Part shown: positions 10,371 through 21,116 of the stretch, piece by piece
How positions within the stretch are numbered: position 1 is the first letter of the stretch
Layout of the letters: every line of letters starts with the position of its first letter
Assembly (NCBI RefSeq): GCF_014066305.1
Contig: NW_023501075.1
Span: forward strand, 387,001-451,000
DNA: 64,000 nucleotides
Reading direction: 5' to 3'
From: Letharia columbiana
Taxonomy: Eukaryota; Ascomycota; Lecanoromycetes; Lecanorales; Parmeliaceae
Notes under the pieces: generated by a model
What the model was told of the DNA's origin: nothing
The model's database searches: none
What the model saw: the letters and a program-made list of their open reading frames with translations, nothing else
Translations under genes and position numbers: made by a program

Positions 10371-11898
10371 TTGGAGTTGGGGGTGTTTTGTATCCAGGTA
10401 ACTCCGAATCGAACATATCAACAGGTGATCAAATACGAGAGAGATATCGTGCTCCTTCGGAAAGCGATACAAGCCCGGCAAAAAGCGGAAGAACAGGCTA
10501 GAGCCGAGGCGAGACACCATACCGAGTGGAATCAGCGGGTTCTTCGTCAAGGTCCGTGGGACGGAGTCAAGGATCCACTCCCTCTCACCGGGGCGCCTGC
10601 ACTGCCTATGCCTGTCACGATCAGTGATGAGGAGAGTTTGGCAGCGTTCTTCAACCACCTGAGTGTTGGGGATTCTCATGATACGTTGATTGTACGTCTG
10701 CTTTTTCAAACAGCTTTCTTCCCGATCGATCCGTTTTCGAGTCAGCAGAGCTAGCAGACGGCTTGGTCCCACGCTCCGTGACCCTGCTATAACCCAAATT
10801 TTCGCGTCGACAAACTCATGCTCGAAAACAAACGCCTATTGTTTATAGTTGTTCACAGCCTGTTTTGGTGGCTTCGCCCCGAAGTTTGCGTTCTTCTCCT
10901 CAAAAAGTATTGTTTGGTCGCTTGACTTTTGCTAGGGTGCTCGTCCCACCCAATATCTCTCAGCTAATGATCAGTCTGGAAAGCAATAACTTCATTCGCC
11001 ACTTCTTGCTCGGTAATAATATGATTGGGCCTGTGGGTGCCCGGCTGATCTCGGACTTCGTACTTGCGCACCCCGACCGCATGGAGACCTGGTACCTTGC
11101 CGGTAATTGCATTGACCTCGCTGGATTTGAGCGCCTTGTCTCTGCGTGGACAACCTCGACTTCCATCACCAACATCTGGCTCAAGCGAAATCCACTTGGT
11201 CCAATAGCGTCTACTGCCCTGTCCGAATCGATCACTAAGACCTTGAAGTTACGCACCCTCGATCTCGATCAGACAGAACTGGGCGACGGAGGTGTTGCTC
11301 ATCTCTTTTCACTTCTGGCAAATCACCATAGCCCCACTTCACTGAGACATATCTACCTGAACGCCGTAGGGATAGGCTATTCCGCATGCAAGAGTCTCGC
11401 GGATTACCTCTCATCCCCACATTGCACATTGGAGTCAGTCTACCTCAAGCGCCAACCCCATTGCAGACACTCGCGTAAGCGTACTCGCTGAAGGCCTTGC
11501 GGGCAGTAAATCACTACTTCGTCTGACTCTCGCTTCCTGCGGGCTGGAATCCGAGGGGCCAAAGTCGATACTGCAAGCTCTCAAAGGCCATCCTCGACTC
11601 ATAACCATGCACATGGGACCAAAGCTTTGCACCGGAAAATCTTGGCATACGATACAATTACCTCGGAGATGATGTGGTGGACAGTGTAAAGGTACTGGTG
11701 TCAAGCTGCGAAACACTACGAATGCTCGAGCTTGGCACGACTGGCATGACGCGATCAGCGCTTGAGTCCATTTCAGAAGAGGTAGTAAAATCGGAGACGC
11801 TGGTGGTCTTCGCACCAAAGAGCGTGTACAACAAGGTCTCCACAAGGGTCAAGCTCTCTGTGAATGAGCGCATCAAGGAGAATGTTCGGCAACCATAG
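10371..11898 (+). pseudogene. Leucine-rich-repeat (RNI-like) protein, frameshifted
   Basis: A fungal LRR protein of the ribonuclease-inhibitor type. The N-terminal part (about 10400-10690) reads VIKYERDIVLLRKAIQARQK, then PLPLTGAP and FFNHLSVGDSHDTLI. After an unresolved stretch the repeats continue from about 10937 (NFIRHFLLGNNMIGPVGAR; METWYLAGNCIDLAGFE; LRTLDLDQTELGDGGVA; LRHIYLNAVGIG). The frame breaks near 11453, where CTCAAGC has one extra A; continues in the next frame as NPIADTRVSVLAEGLAGSKS; breaks again near 11620 (GACCAAAG, one extra C); and then runs to a natural stop at 11898 (IKENVRQP). An exon between 10691 and 10937 is missing or decayed. The two single-base insertions could be real or assembly errors. 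Confidence 0.65.
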
Positions 11899-12726
11899 GG
11901 GGTACGGAAGTTGCTCGCTTCGATGCCGAGGAAAAGCGTTGGTTGATCAGCCCCAAAGATGGCATGTAGGACAGCTTGGAGTCATGCCCCCGTGGTATTC
12001 CCTTTCGAGAAGAAGGCATGAACTATGATGGTCCTTTCCTCTTGCAACTGATAGATTGATCGACCTACCTCGCAGTCCAACGCATGACGCGTAGGCTGTT
12101 AGGTATCTGCACACTGAGTGGCAGCCTTGCGGTATCCCAGAAGCGGGTTAAGGGGTCGAGTATCTTTTGTTGCTTTGCTAGGAAGCGACAAGATGCCTGT
12201 GGAAGACAAGTCAAGGCACCGGGAGATGTTCGTACTTGTAACAATCGAAATGAACAACCACAGTAAGATATCCTTACGCAAGGTCTACTCTTTCTAAAAA
12301 GCAAATGCGATCTTTTGAATGCTGGGAATATGCCTTACTTCGATTGTGAGATAATAATCGGGCACAGGTCAAGAACACGCCGAGTAGAAGAAGTGAAAGC
12401 CGAACACTGGTTTCACTCCGACCCTCTAGGCATTCTAGCGGCCACAACAAAATGTAGAAAATTCTTGCTGTAGGGTCAGTCTCGCTCTAGATGATTGAGT
12501 GCAGGGAAGGAGGAGAGGCTCTGAGAAAACCTTTGGAAGAAACTTGGCTAGAGGCTAAGGCCTAAAGAAGTAAGATCTGTCAGCTAGCGTCGCTCTGAAC
12601 CTCATCTCTGCGATCCCGTCTTCGAGTTGGACATTATTCAGAGCCTTACAACCCCTTGCTTCAGAGCTTGCCTACACTCTTTACAGGTATCGTTCGCCTT
12701 TGGAGAAGCCGCTGATTCAACAAGCC
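11899..12726. other. Intergenic
   Basis: About 830 bp without recognisable genes. Upstream region of the zinc-finger gene at 12727. Confidence 0.4.
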
Positions 12727-14373
12727 ATGGGTAAAGCAAAGCGTAAGCACCCTGACATCGAAGAGACCCTCGCGAGGCCCTGGTGCTATTACTGCGAGCG
12801 GGACTTCGATGATCTTAAAATCCTCATCAATCACCAGAAGGCCAAACACTTCAAGTGCGAGCGATGTGCACGGAGACTGAACACGGCAGGCGGTATGTGG
12901 TCCTCTCACCGGCTGTCAAGTTCTCAGCTAACGCGGTTTCTAGGTCTGTCGGTCCACATGACTCAAGTCCACAAGGAAACCCTCACCATCATTGAAAATG
13001 CGCTACCCAATCGATCAGGTCTGGATGTCGAGATTTTTGGCATGGAGGGTATTCCGGACGATGTCGCCCAAAGCCACAATCAGCGCGTCCTACAACAGTT
13101 CGCCCAGGCTGAAGCTGAGCGCCGAGCTGCGACAGGCAACCTTGGACCTGCAGGGGGAGGAGGCCCAGCCAAGAAACCCAAATTCGAGCCTCCATCTGAT
13201 CTGAAGAAGCGCCTGGCAGAACACAAAGCAAAAAAGGCGGCAGAAGAGGCAGCTGGGATTAGCAGTGGAGCCAACACGCCGGGTGGGATGGCGCAAGGCA
13301 ATCAGAGCCCAGGCTTGGGTCAGAGTCCTGGCAACTATGTGAGTCATTCGATGACCCTGTTCATCCAACTTCGACTAAGTGGTCTTGAGCAGGCCGGCTC
13401 GCCAGGTTATCCTCCCCAGCAGCAGCAACAACAGCAAATGCCTTTTGGAGGCCCACCTCAAAACTCGTCCTATTCTGCCTTTCCTCAACCTTACGCTCAG
13501 CAACCACCGCCCTTTCAACAACCGCAGTCTCCATTTCCTCCGCAACAGCAGAATTTTGGTCCACCTCAAAATCAAGGCTTTGGGCCGCCTCAGCAATTCC
13601 CCCAGCAAGGCGGGCCGGGCTTTCAACCCCAATTTCAGAATGGACCGCCTCCTCAATTTCAGAACAGCCCTCCTCCATTCCACAATGGTCCTTCACAATT
13701 CCAAAGTGGACCGCCTCCTTTCCAGAACGGACCACCGAATCAGTTTCAAAACGGTCCACCGCCGTTTCAGAACGGGCCTCCACCCCAATTCCAGAACGGG
13801 CCTCCAAATTTCCAGAATGGCCCATACAGCGGTTCTCCGCCTCCTCCATACCAACAAAACCAATTCCAGCCTCCACAAAATCATACACCATTGCAGCATA
13901 CCATACCCCAGCGTCCTGGAAGCTTGCCGCCAGCACCTGGACTGCCTCAAAGACCTTCCTTTGGTGCTCCGCCAGTGAACGCTTTCCAAATGCAGCAGAT
14001 GCACCAAGGACAGCTGCCTGGGCCGCCCACTCCTACAGATCATTCTCACAATGCTCAACAGCAGCATGGTCAAAATGGAGGTCTTGGTGGGCCAGCGGGC
14101 AGTGGACCTCCGCCAAGCTCGCTCCCGGCCCCTCTTTCAGCCAACGCTACTTCTCTGGATGATCTTGTTTCAGGTGCGGCCAAAGACGCAGACAAAGCTG
14201 CGGGTGCTGTAGAGACCAAAACAGAGCTGCCTAAGGTCGAAGAGCCTGCCGAGGAGAAAAAGGGGAAGAAGGAAAAGGACAAGAATATGAAGCTGATATA
14301 CTCAGACAACGACGTCAGCCCAGAAGAGAAGATGGCACAGATGCCCAGGTACGCATTCGCTCCTATTGGATAG
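12727..14373 (+). CDS. BuGZ/ZNF207-like C2H2 zinc-finger protein
   Basis: A 513 aa homologue of BuGZ/ZNF207, a spindle- and splicing-associated protein that binds and stabilises the checkpoint protein Bub3 in animals. Exons 12727-12892, 12944-13338 and 13393-14373; introns of 51 and 54 bp. The N-terminus has the paired fingers PWCYYCERDFDDLKILINH and FKCERCARRLNTAGG plus LSVHMTQVHKE, followed by EIFGMEGIPDD, as in the family. The middle (about 190-420) is low complexity, Q/P/F/N/G-rich, with iterated FQNGPP units. Near the C-terminus MKLIYSDNDVSPEEKMAQ resembles the GLEBS motif through which ZNF207 contacts Bub3. I chose the ATG at 12727 (GCCATGG context) over the one at 12700. The protein ends PRYAFAPIG; a further 3' exon cannot be excluded. 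Confidence 0.88.
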   Translation: MGKAKRKHPDIEETLARPWCYYCERDFDDLKILINHQKAKHFKCERCARRLNTAGGMWSSHRLSSSQLTRFLGLSVHMTQVHKETLTIIENALPNRSGLDVEIFGMEGIPDDVAQSHNQRVLQQFAQAEAERRAATGNLGPAGGGGPAKKPKFEPPSDLKKRLAEHKAKKAAEEAAGISSGANTPGGMAQGNQSPGLGQSPGNYVSHSMTLFIQLRLSGLEQAGSPGYPPQQQQQQQMPFGGPPQNSSYSAFPQPYAQQPPPFQQPQSPFPPQQQNFGPPQNQGFGPPQQFPQQGGPGFQPQFQNGPPPQFQNSPPPFHNGPSQFQSGPPPFQNGPPNQFQNGPPPFQNGPPPQFQNGPPNFQNGPYSGSPPPPYQQNQFQPPQNHTPLQHTIPQRPGSLPPAPGLPQRPSFGAPPVNAFQMQQMHQGQLPGPPTPTDHSHNAQQQHGQNGGLGGPAGSGPPPSSLPAPLSANATSLDDLVSGAAKDADKAAGAVETKTELPKVEEPAEEKKGKKEKDKNMKLIYSDNDVSPEEKMAQMPRYAFAPIG

Positions 14374-15446
14374 TGAGTTCGGAACATGGCAACAGCCTGG
14401 GGCAAGCAACTACCACAGCAGACTCCAATCTCCACTCGGATGCCTCAATATATCATAACGCTGTCAGTCCTACAACAATTCGTTTCATCATTCTTTAAAT
14501 CGACCTCCTATGCAAGTATCATACTGGGCTGGATAGCAGGAGATGGAGACAGATAAGTCACCGGCTCAATATTACGCATCGGCGAGTGTGCTTCATTGAT
14601 CATCACAGCGGTACCTTTAGCTCATTTCGGATTCACCCTTACAACCTCGGCTTCGACGTGCACAACATACTTGATGACGGCATCGGGGTGAGTGGACTTG
14701 CTGGTCACCTGGGAGATTGCGTCTGACTTGGGGTCTTGACTGACAGTCGTCCTTGAAGGATGTAGCTGTCGCGGTGGATGGTCTCGCGCCAAATAATAGA
14801 TAGCAGCTCATAATGGGTTCGGCGGTGCTGCTCTATGTAAGTGCAACATGGTTAGTCGTCTCATCTCTCAATCGAGGTCCTTGTTCCTGAACTGGCAATC
14901 CTCTACTTTACAATGAATGATTGAGGCAAGGAAAGAACGAGAGTGGATTGGGGACGTTTGGGATTAACGGGGGCCTCACTATGGTGCGTCCAAAGCTCGC
15001 CGCCCCAACATTGCAACAATCTTGCCATGTCCAGCCCATAGCCCTCCCCAGGATTGTAGATGTGCTATGACCTTCCCAAGGACGACTCTTTGCACGTGTT
15101 CTGTTTGCTTTCTTTGGATTTTGCCTCAGCAACTCAGAATGCATTTCTGGGGCTTAGATTAGGGCCGTTGCTTGTAGCACTTGTAATCAATGCTGGTAGC
15201 TGTAGTTAGACATTCATGATACAGCTCAAAGATTCAACTTCGCCCCAGACAGTGCTCTAAAACCCAATGTGCCAAGGCGAATGTTGCTAGCGTCATTGCG
15301 GATACGCCGCCAAGACCTTAAACCAAGTAGATAGCAGCAGCTTCTCATTCTTACAATTCCATGTCTGTTCCCAACCTCACGCAACCAACCCCACGCACTG
15401 AACGATCCTACCCTCATCCTACAGTTAGCCATAAGCTCCATCAACC
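14374..15446. other. Intergenic, with one possible exon remnant
   Basis: No gene can be built with confidence. See the separate entry at 14622-14830. The start of Y14 transcription must lie at its right end. Confidence 0.4.
14622..14830 (-). other. Possible terminal exon or gene remnant, unidentified
   Basis: Two minus-strand frames have protein-like composition but do not join: YELLSIIWRETIHRDSYILQ upstream, and DAISQVTSKSTHPDAVIKYV, then HVEAEVVRVNPK and a stop at 14622. A short intron or a frameshift could link them. I do not recognise the family. Confidence 0.3.
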
Positions 15447-16043
15447 ATGGCCTCCAACGATATGGAGATCGACAGCTCCCCGCCCCGCAACGGCTCCAAA
15501 CCCTCCACGACCGATCAGCACACCTCTGCCGGAGCTGTAGCCGTGCGCTCGATCGAGGGCTGGATCATACTCGTCACCAACGTGCATGAGGAGGCGAGTG
15601 AGGAAGATTTGCAGGAGCTGTTCGGCGAGTACGGTGATATCAAGAACCTGCATATGAATTTGGATCGGAGGACTGGGTACGTCAAGGTACGCCTACACCA
15701 CATGGCCAAATTTTGGCGGCTCAGCAAGTGCAGTTGGCATGCCCAGTGATGGGTATACAACAGGTTGAGGAAGATCAGCCGCGAGAGTCTGGGCTGACTT
15801 ATGGCGCCTTTACTACAGGGTTACGTCTTGGTCGAATACCCCACCGTGGCGAATGCCAAAGCGGCTATTGAAGGCGCCAATGGTACAAAGCTGCTCGATC
15901 AGACTATTGGGGTGGACTTTGCCTTTGTGAGACCGCCGCCTAAGGAAGGAAAGCAGGGGCAGGGGAGAGGTGGAGGGAAGGGAGGAAGGGGTGCGAGGAA
16001 TAAGAGTCGGAGTCCGGAGGGGGATGGGGTGAAAGATGAATAA
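15447..16043 (+). CDS. RNA-binding protein Y14/RBM8A (exon junction complex)
   Basis: Y14 pairs with Mago in the exon junction complex deposited on spliced mRNA. Two exons (15447-15686, 15819-16043) and a 132 bp intron give 154 aa. One RRM covers about residues 34-115: [20 protein letters not shown] contains RNP2, the characteristic Y14 helix follows ([20 protein letters not shown]), and [19 protein letters not shown] contains RNP1, spanning the intron. The tail is Gly/Arg/Lys/Ser-rich ([18 protein letters not shown]), as in Y14 proteins, where Ser in the tail is phosphorylated. Mago is not in this window. Its presence implies that the species keeps an exon junction complex, in line with its intron-rich genes. 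Confidence 0.93.
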
Positions 16044-16572
16044 ATGGCGGGTAGAAAAAATGATGGATGCGAAGGGCGGCAAGATAATGAGGATACTGAG
16101 AGGCCAGTACGCGGGACATTCGATGTCACCAATGGAGAAGATGGATGGACATGTGGTGCACATGGTGCCGAGAAGCTTCATCACGGAGGCTTCATCGGCA
16201 TGTCTGTTTCTAGAAGCTCAGGTATGCCCCTTTATGACTATGGCCAAGGTCTATGCTAACGGCAGGATAGTGATACCAAGAAATGATTATGTTCGAGACT
16301 TTTGCATTGCTCGACAGCAAAGCCTTCTTTACTTCCCTGCCACAGAAAGCTTTCTTAAGCCCTATGGCCTCCTTCAACGTCCTCGTCTCATGGTCCACTA
16401 CGCAAGAAAATTCCTCTTTCAGTAGATTCTCACACCCCAACACTCACGCAGAATTACAGGTCAGAACACAACAAATGCCTCCACCTGCTCCTCACTCCAC
16501 TTCCAGAATGTCTTCGCGATTCCCGTGCTACCCTCCTCCGCTGCCATCGCCAAAACCAAATCTTTCCTCAAG
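16044..16572. other. Intergenic
   Basis: Nothing recognisable; lies between the convergent ends of Y14 and the dehydrogenase relic. Confidence 0.4.
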
Positions 16573-17443
16573 TCATGATAGAATCTTCCTCAAGGAACAA
16601 TAGGCTCCATTCCTCCATTCATCCACCTCCGGACTCAACCCCGCAAACGCTTCCGTATACGCACCAAAAGTTGGATCCTCCTGCAAGGTCCACAAAAGCA
16701 GTAGCTGCACCAGCTTCAGCATATGTCGATTCGGATCGCTTTTCAGCGCGCCGGGCATCAATGATACGCTGATGGTATCCTCACCTCCATACCGTCGCGC
16801 GGACTCGCTGCTGTGGAAGATGTCGCTCGCTTTGCTGGTGCCGCATTTCGTCGCCGCTCTCTTGTCGATGTGATAATCGAGGTTGGCCATGTCGATGCCG
16901 TTTTGCGGGCTGGATATCTCGGCGCTGTTGGATGAGACCCAGACGACGGGGACAGAGTGTGCGGGTGCTCTTTTCGCTGTGAGGGCGGGCATGGGGCTTA
17001 GGAGTTTCGTGAAGAGGAACAGGCCCAGGCAGTTGGTGCCGAGTTGTAGCTCGTGGCCTTGAGCTGTTTTGCTACCTTGCGGTGGTAATAGGACGCCTGC
17101 GTTGTTGAAGACAATGTCCAGCCGGGTGTTCCCGGCGAGAAAGCCTTCAGCGCGATTGCTTTGATCGTTGATAGGTCCGCGAGATCGAGGAGAAGATCTA
17201 CGAGCTGGCCTTCTGACTCTGGACACTGGGCTGATGGATCCGATGGTACGGAGTGCTTTCGTTCTCGGAACGAGTTGCGAAGATTAGACTTTGGCGTGCT
17301 TGAGAGAGGAGAGGTTGGCGAGTGCTTCGCCAATGCCGGAAGAGGCGCCGGTTACGGTGAAGAAGCGGCCAAGGAGAGAGGGGATGGGGGAGGTGGTATA
17401 GGTGGGTGCGGGTTCGGGAAAGCTGGCTCCATTGGTAGCCCAT
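16573..17443 (-). pseudogene. Short-chain dehydrogenase/reductase relic
   Basis: A classical SDR (retinol-dehydrogenase-like) is recognisable but broken. It starts MGYQWSQL at 17443, then needs a shift to reach PSLLGRFFTVTGASSGIG (the NAD(P) glycine motif), another to IFATRSENES, another to QLVDLLLDLADLSTIKAIAL, and a fourth to TRLDIVFNNAGVLLPPQG and the C-terminal half, which runs to a stop at 16573. In the C-terminal half the catalytic YxxxK reads CGTSK, so the active-site Tyr has become Cys. Four or more frame breaks together with loss of the catalytic residue make this a pseudogene rather than an assembly artefact. Confidence 0.8.
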
Positions 17444-17777
17444 TGAAGAGAATGGGCTCAATGAAATGGAGAGGAAGGAATCAGGCATGGTGGGAAGGGC
17501 AAACGTGCGGGAAGGACCATTCAGCAGGATATGATGATTGAGACTGAAGGCTTTAAGATGCTCCATCATTGGCCTCGGAAGATCTGGCTCACGAAGGTTG
17601 TCTTGTATCAATGACCGTCCTTGTGGGCTAAGTCCAGAGGAACAATTCGATCTAACCAGAAATAAGCGATTGCTTTTAGCGCGGACCGACGCCAGTACAG
17701 CAAGGAAACAACGATGTGCAAACGCTGTGTCAGGGCTCAATCCTCTGGTATAACATGCAGCTATGCGACTTCTCAGT
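17444..17777. other. Intergenic
   Basis: Between two relics; no coding content recognised. Confidence 0.35.
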
Positions 17778-18452
17778 TCACATCACGAGCGTCAAGGTCG
17801 CATCTCCGCCATATGCATGGTAGAATCCGTACCTTTCATAAACCCGTCTACCCAGATACGTACCTTCCACGTACGCTTCCAGGCCCCTTTTATCAGCCTT
17901 ACGTCTCCCCCCCCATTCCACCAACAGCCCAGCCGCTCCCTGATTGCGATAATCCGGATGTGTTAATAGAACATTGAAATTACAGAACAGTCAGGATCAG
18001 AACTGAACAAAGCTTCCCAGCGCCACGGTCAACAGAAACTGACATGCATGCGGCGCAGCCATGGTCCTAGGTCTCCAAGCCCTCAACTGCGTATACATCA
18101 AATTACACAAGTCCCTCAGCTCGCCCTCAGGGAAACATGTCGCGTCGAACTCGCCGAACGGCGCCCGGTACGGATTCGAATCGTAGAATTTCCACAACGC
18201 CCCGGCTACAATCTTGCCGGTGTCGGTGTCGGTGACTTTGATCCATTGATCATGGGGCTCCGTTCCGCTTCCTTGAGACTGTACCGCAGAACCCTTCTTG
18301 ATGGCTTCTGCTTCGGCGTTGGGTCCGTGGCTAACATCTGGGAACATGAGTTCCCAGACGGCTTATGGGGGGTGCATCCATGCGGCCCATTGGGCGGCGA
18401 ACAGTTCGTCCCAGTCTTTGTCGAGGTCTACTTTGGTCACTTTCAAAGGCAT
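17778..18452 (-). pseudogene. GNAT-type N-acetyltransferase relic
   Basis: Fungal GNAT domain protein. The start MPLKVTKVDLDKDWDELFAA at 18452 is followed by AWMHPP and a TAA at 18363-18365, then resumes in frame with AVWELMFPDVSHGPNAEAEA and DTDTGKIVAGALWKFYDSNP. After HACQF an intron is expected; its acceptor is not clear. The acetyl-CoA-binding part follows as LLTHPDYRNQGAAGLLVEWG, and the frame then breaks in a run of eight G (C8 on the plus strand at 17907-17914). With seven G it continues as KADKRGLEAYVEG and YERYGFYHAYGGDA to a stop at 17778. A nonsense codon plus a homopolymer shift suggest decay. The homopolymer shift alone could be technical. Confidence 0.7.
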
Positions 18453-19135
18453 GGTGAGGGAAGTAAGGGAAGTAGGTCTTGAATGTATGACTGATCGGCA
18501 TCAGGAGATTAAGGAACGGAGAATTTCGTGCGATAGTGTCTCATCCAGCGGTTTTCGGACGTTGCACGGTGATCAGCATACACTTTTCTCAACCGCGCAA
18601 TGCTGTAGGCAGCAACATAAGATATCTTCCACAGTTGCGAGGTTCGGAGTGCCAGCAATACTAATCAACGCCAGGACTAGCGGCTTTGAATCTCATCCAA
18701 GAGGCCAACGGTTGTAGGAGGCCACAGGTGAAAGTAATCACGCTACTGCAGCCCGGAAACTGTGCAGTCAAGGTGGCGTCCAACATCACTACTTTGTCAT
18801 CGCTTCGCAGCCCCAAACACTTTTCTCTTTGTGCTGGTGTTTTTGAAGTGGTGGGTGGAAAGAATACGCTGATTCGCTCAAATGTCGTCGACATGCATAT
18901 GGCATGTAAGGATTGCAGTAGCTTTGCCATGAGATATCAGCTGCAGAAGCTGACCTATCCAGATCTATAATTGTGGACCCTGCATAACCACTTGCACTCT
19001 CGTGCAGCAACCCCGCACGATGTCCCTGTGTACTTTTACTGTATTGTTCCGTCTCTTGTCGAACGCAAACTGATCTCAAGAGCTACCTAGGTACATCCTT
19101 CTTCTCCCACTCTTGTACAATTTATCCGACATAGT
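18453..19135. other. Intergenic
   Basis: About 680 bp between the divergent GNAT relic and the P450 gene; no other coding content recognised. Confidence 0.4.
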
Positions 19136-20709
19136 ATGGCTTCGCTAACAATCATCGGGGTCTCCCTCCTGCTATTGCTCTTGCTGTACAAATACTTTCT
19201 ATTCCCCATCTTCTTTTCCCCCTTATCAAAGATCCCCAATGCCCACTTTTCAGCGTCCATCCTTCCACTATGGATCTGGTCTGAACGACGAAATAGTACA
19301 GCAGTCCGCACTCTTCTTGCTCTCCATGAAAAGCATGGTCCGGTGGTAAGACTTGCACCGAATGAGATCAGCGTGAATAGTGCAGAAGCGTTGCGGACGG
19401 TCTACATCGGCGGATTCGAAAAGCACAGATGGTATCTTGACCCCTTTGTGAATTATGGCACTCCCAATATGTTCACCATGTTGGGACATAAGCCACACTC
19501 GGTGCAGAAACGCATGGTATCAAACCTCTATTCCAAATCTCATTTGCAGAGCTCCATAGATCTGCAGGCCATTTCAGACTGCTTGTTCTTTGATCGGTTC
19601 CTGCCAATAATGCACGAGGTTGATAAGCACGGTGGGGAGATGGATGTGTTGGAGTTCATGCAGGCTGTGAGCATGGATTTCACCTCTGCATATCTTTTCG
19701 GCTTGTCCAATGGCACCGATTTTATGAATGACGCCGCATATCGGCGTCACTGGCTCGAAGAGTTCAAGACCTTCAAGGTCCGGCTTCCGCAAGAACGTGC
19801 AGGTGGGGAGATCGAAAGGTGGTGCCTCTCAATGTGTGAAGCTGCGGAGCGCTTCATGAACTTGGAGAAAGCGAGGGACGGACCACTAGAAACACAGCCT
19901 GTGGTCTACGGACGCTTGGCCCAATCTCTCCGAGAAGCCGCCCAGTCTGACGCCCCCAGCTTGAAACCCACCATGATGACCGCGGCTTCGGAAATGCTGG
20001 ACCACCTGGTGGCCGGGCACGAAACTTCCGGCATCGCCCTCACATACCTCATGCACGAACTCTCCCAGCGCCCCGACCTGCAGGACCGTCTCCGCCGCGA
20101 ACTCCTCACCCTCAGCCCTCCGCCTCTCAACCCGGCACCTAACGACGGAGCCAACGCAAACGCGGGACGGTGTCTCCCCTCCCCGCGCTCCATCGACGCC
20201 CTTCCCCTCCTCAACAACATCCTCCAGGAAACCCTCCGTCTCTACGCCCCCGCGCCAGCCCAACAGCCGCGCCTCACCCCTTTCTCTCCCAACGGCACGG
20301 CCATCGAGGGCTACGGCAAGATCCCGGGCGGCGTCAGGGTCAGCGCGAACCCGTACTGTCTGCACCGCAACGCGGCCGTGTTCCCGGCGCCGGAGAAGTG
20401 GGTCCCGGAGCGGTGGGATGTGGGGGGCGAGAGGGGGGAGGAGATGAGGAGGTGGTTCTGGGCTTTTGGCAGCGGGGGGAGGATGTGTTTGGGGAGTCAT
20501 TTCGCACTTCAAGGTGGGTTGTGGATTTCTCTGCCCTGCTGGGTTTCTTTTTCGGTGGCTGATGGTGTGTAGAGATGAAATTGGTCGTTGCGGCGGTTTA
20601 TACGAATTGGACGACGGAGATTGTGCATGGTGGGGGCATGGAGCAGGCGGATACGTTCATTTCGGGTCCTGTGGGGGAGAAGTGCGTCTTGAGGTTCAAG
20701 CGCGTTTGA
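19136..20709 (+). CDS. Cytochrome P450 monooxygenase
   Basis: A 504 aa microsomal class II P450. Exons 19136-20513 and 20573-20709, with a 59 bp intron just after the heme loop; the in-frame read-through stop at 20570 confirms it is an intron. The N-terminal anchor is residues 5-25 (LTIIGVSLLLLLLLYKYF). Motifs: I-helix AGHETSG (about 293-299), ETLR of the ExxR motif (about 365), WVPERW, and heme-binding FGSGGRMCLG with the thiolate Cys at about 451. Exon 2 supplies the C-terminal MKLVVAAVYTNWTTEI and LRFKRV. All invariant residues are present, so it should be active. The substrate is unknown. The neighbouring SDR and GNAT are relics, so this is not clearly part of a biosynthetic cluster. Confidence 0.93.
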
Positions 20710-21116
20710 GGGTTGGTTGTGTGGGGGAGGTGGTATTGATCGGTTTCATACTGATATTGTTGCTTCCTCACGTCTGTCCCACTGCGGGTCTCAGGGAGAT
20801 GAGTAGTGCTGGGCTTGTCGAGTAGATGGAGGGGAATTATGGGAGAAAGACGGTGATTGTTCGTGCGTAGAGGCCTAGTGCTAAAGCACCATCATGGATC
20901 TCGCACTCAATGAGATATGAGACATGGTACGATCTCTGAAAATGCCGCACTGTTATTTCAGTCATCGTCATGCTATGCACACATGACGCTGTCTATTCTC
21001 GCCACTATCCCCTCAAGAAACCGAACCAAGCAGGCAGCCAGAGCCAAAGGAACCTACAACCACATCTCAAAGATCGTTCATGTAATCCTAATGCACAACA
21101 CCTCACCGCTATGCCG
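20710..21116. other. Intergenic (convergent gene ends)
   Basis: Lies between the 3' ends of the P450 and MYND genes; nothing recognised. Confidence 0.4.

Noticed and set aside
10146..10772. Minus-strand frame of 208 aa
   Set aside because: Overlaps the N-terminal exon of the LRR gene, which has recognisable content on the plus strand; the antisense frame has none.
13361..13936. Long minus-strand frame of 191 aa and a plus-strand frame of 199 aa
   Set aside because: Shadows of the low-complexity Q/P/F/N-rich region of the BuGZ-like gene; repetitive coding DNA keeps other frames open.
19886..20512. Minus-strand frame of 208 aa
   Set aside because: Antisense to the GC-rich part of the P450 gene, whose own motifs are intact.
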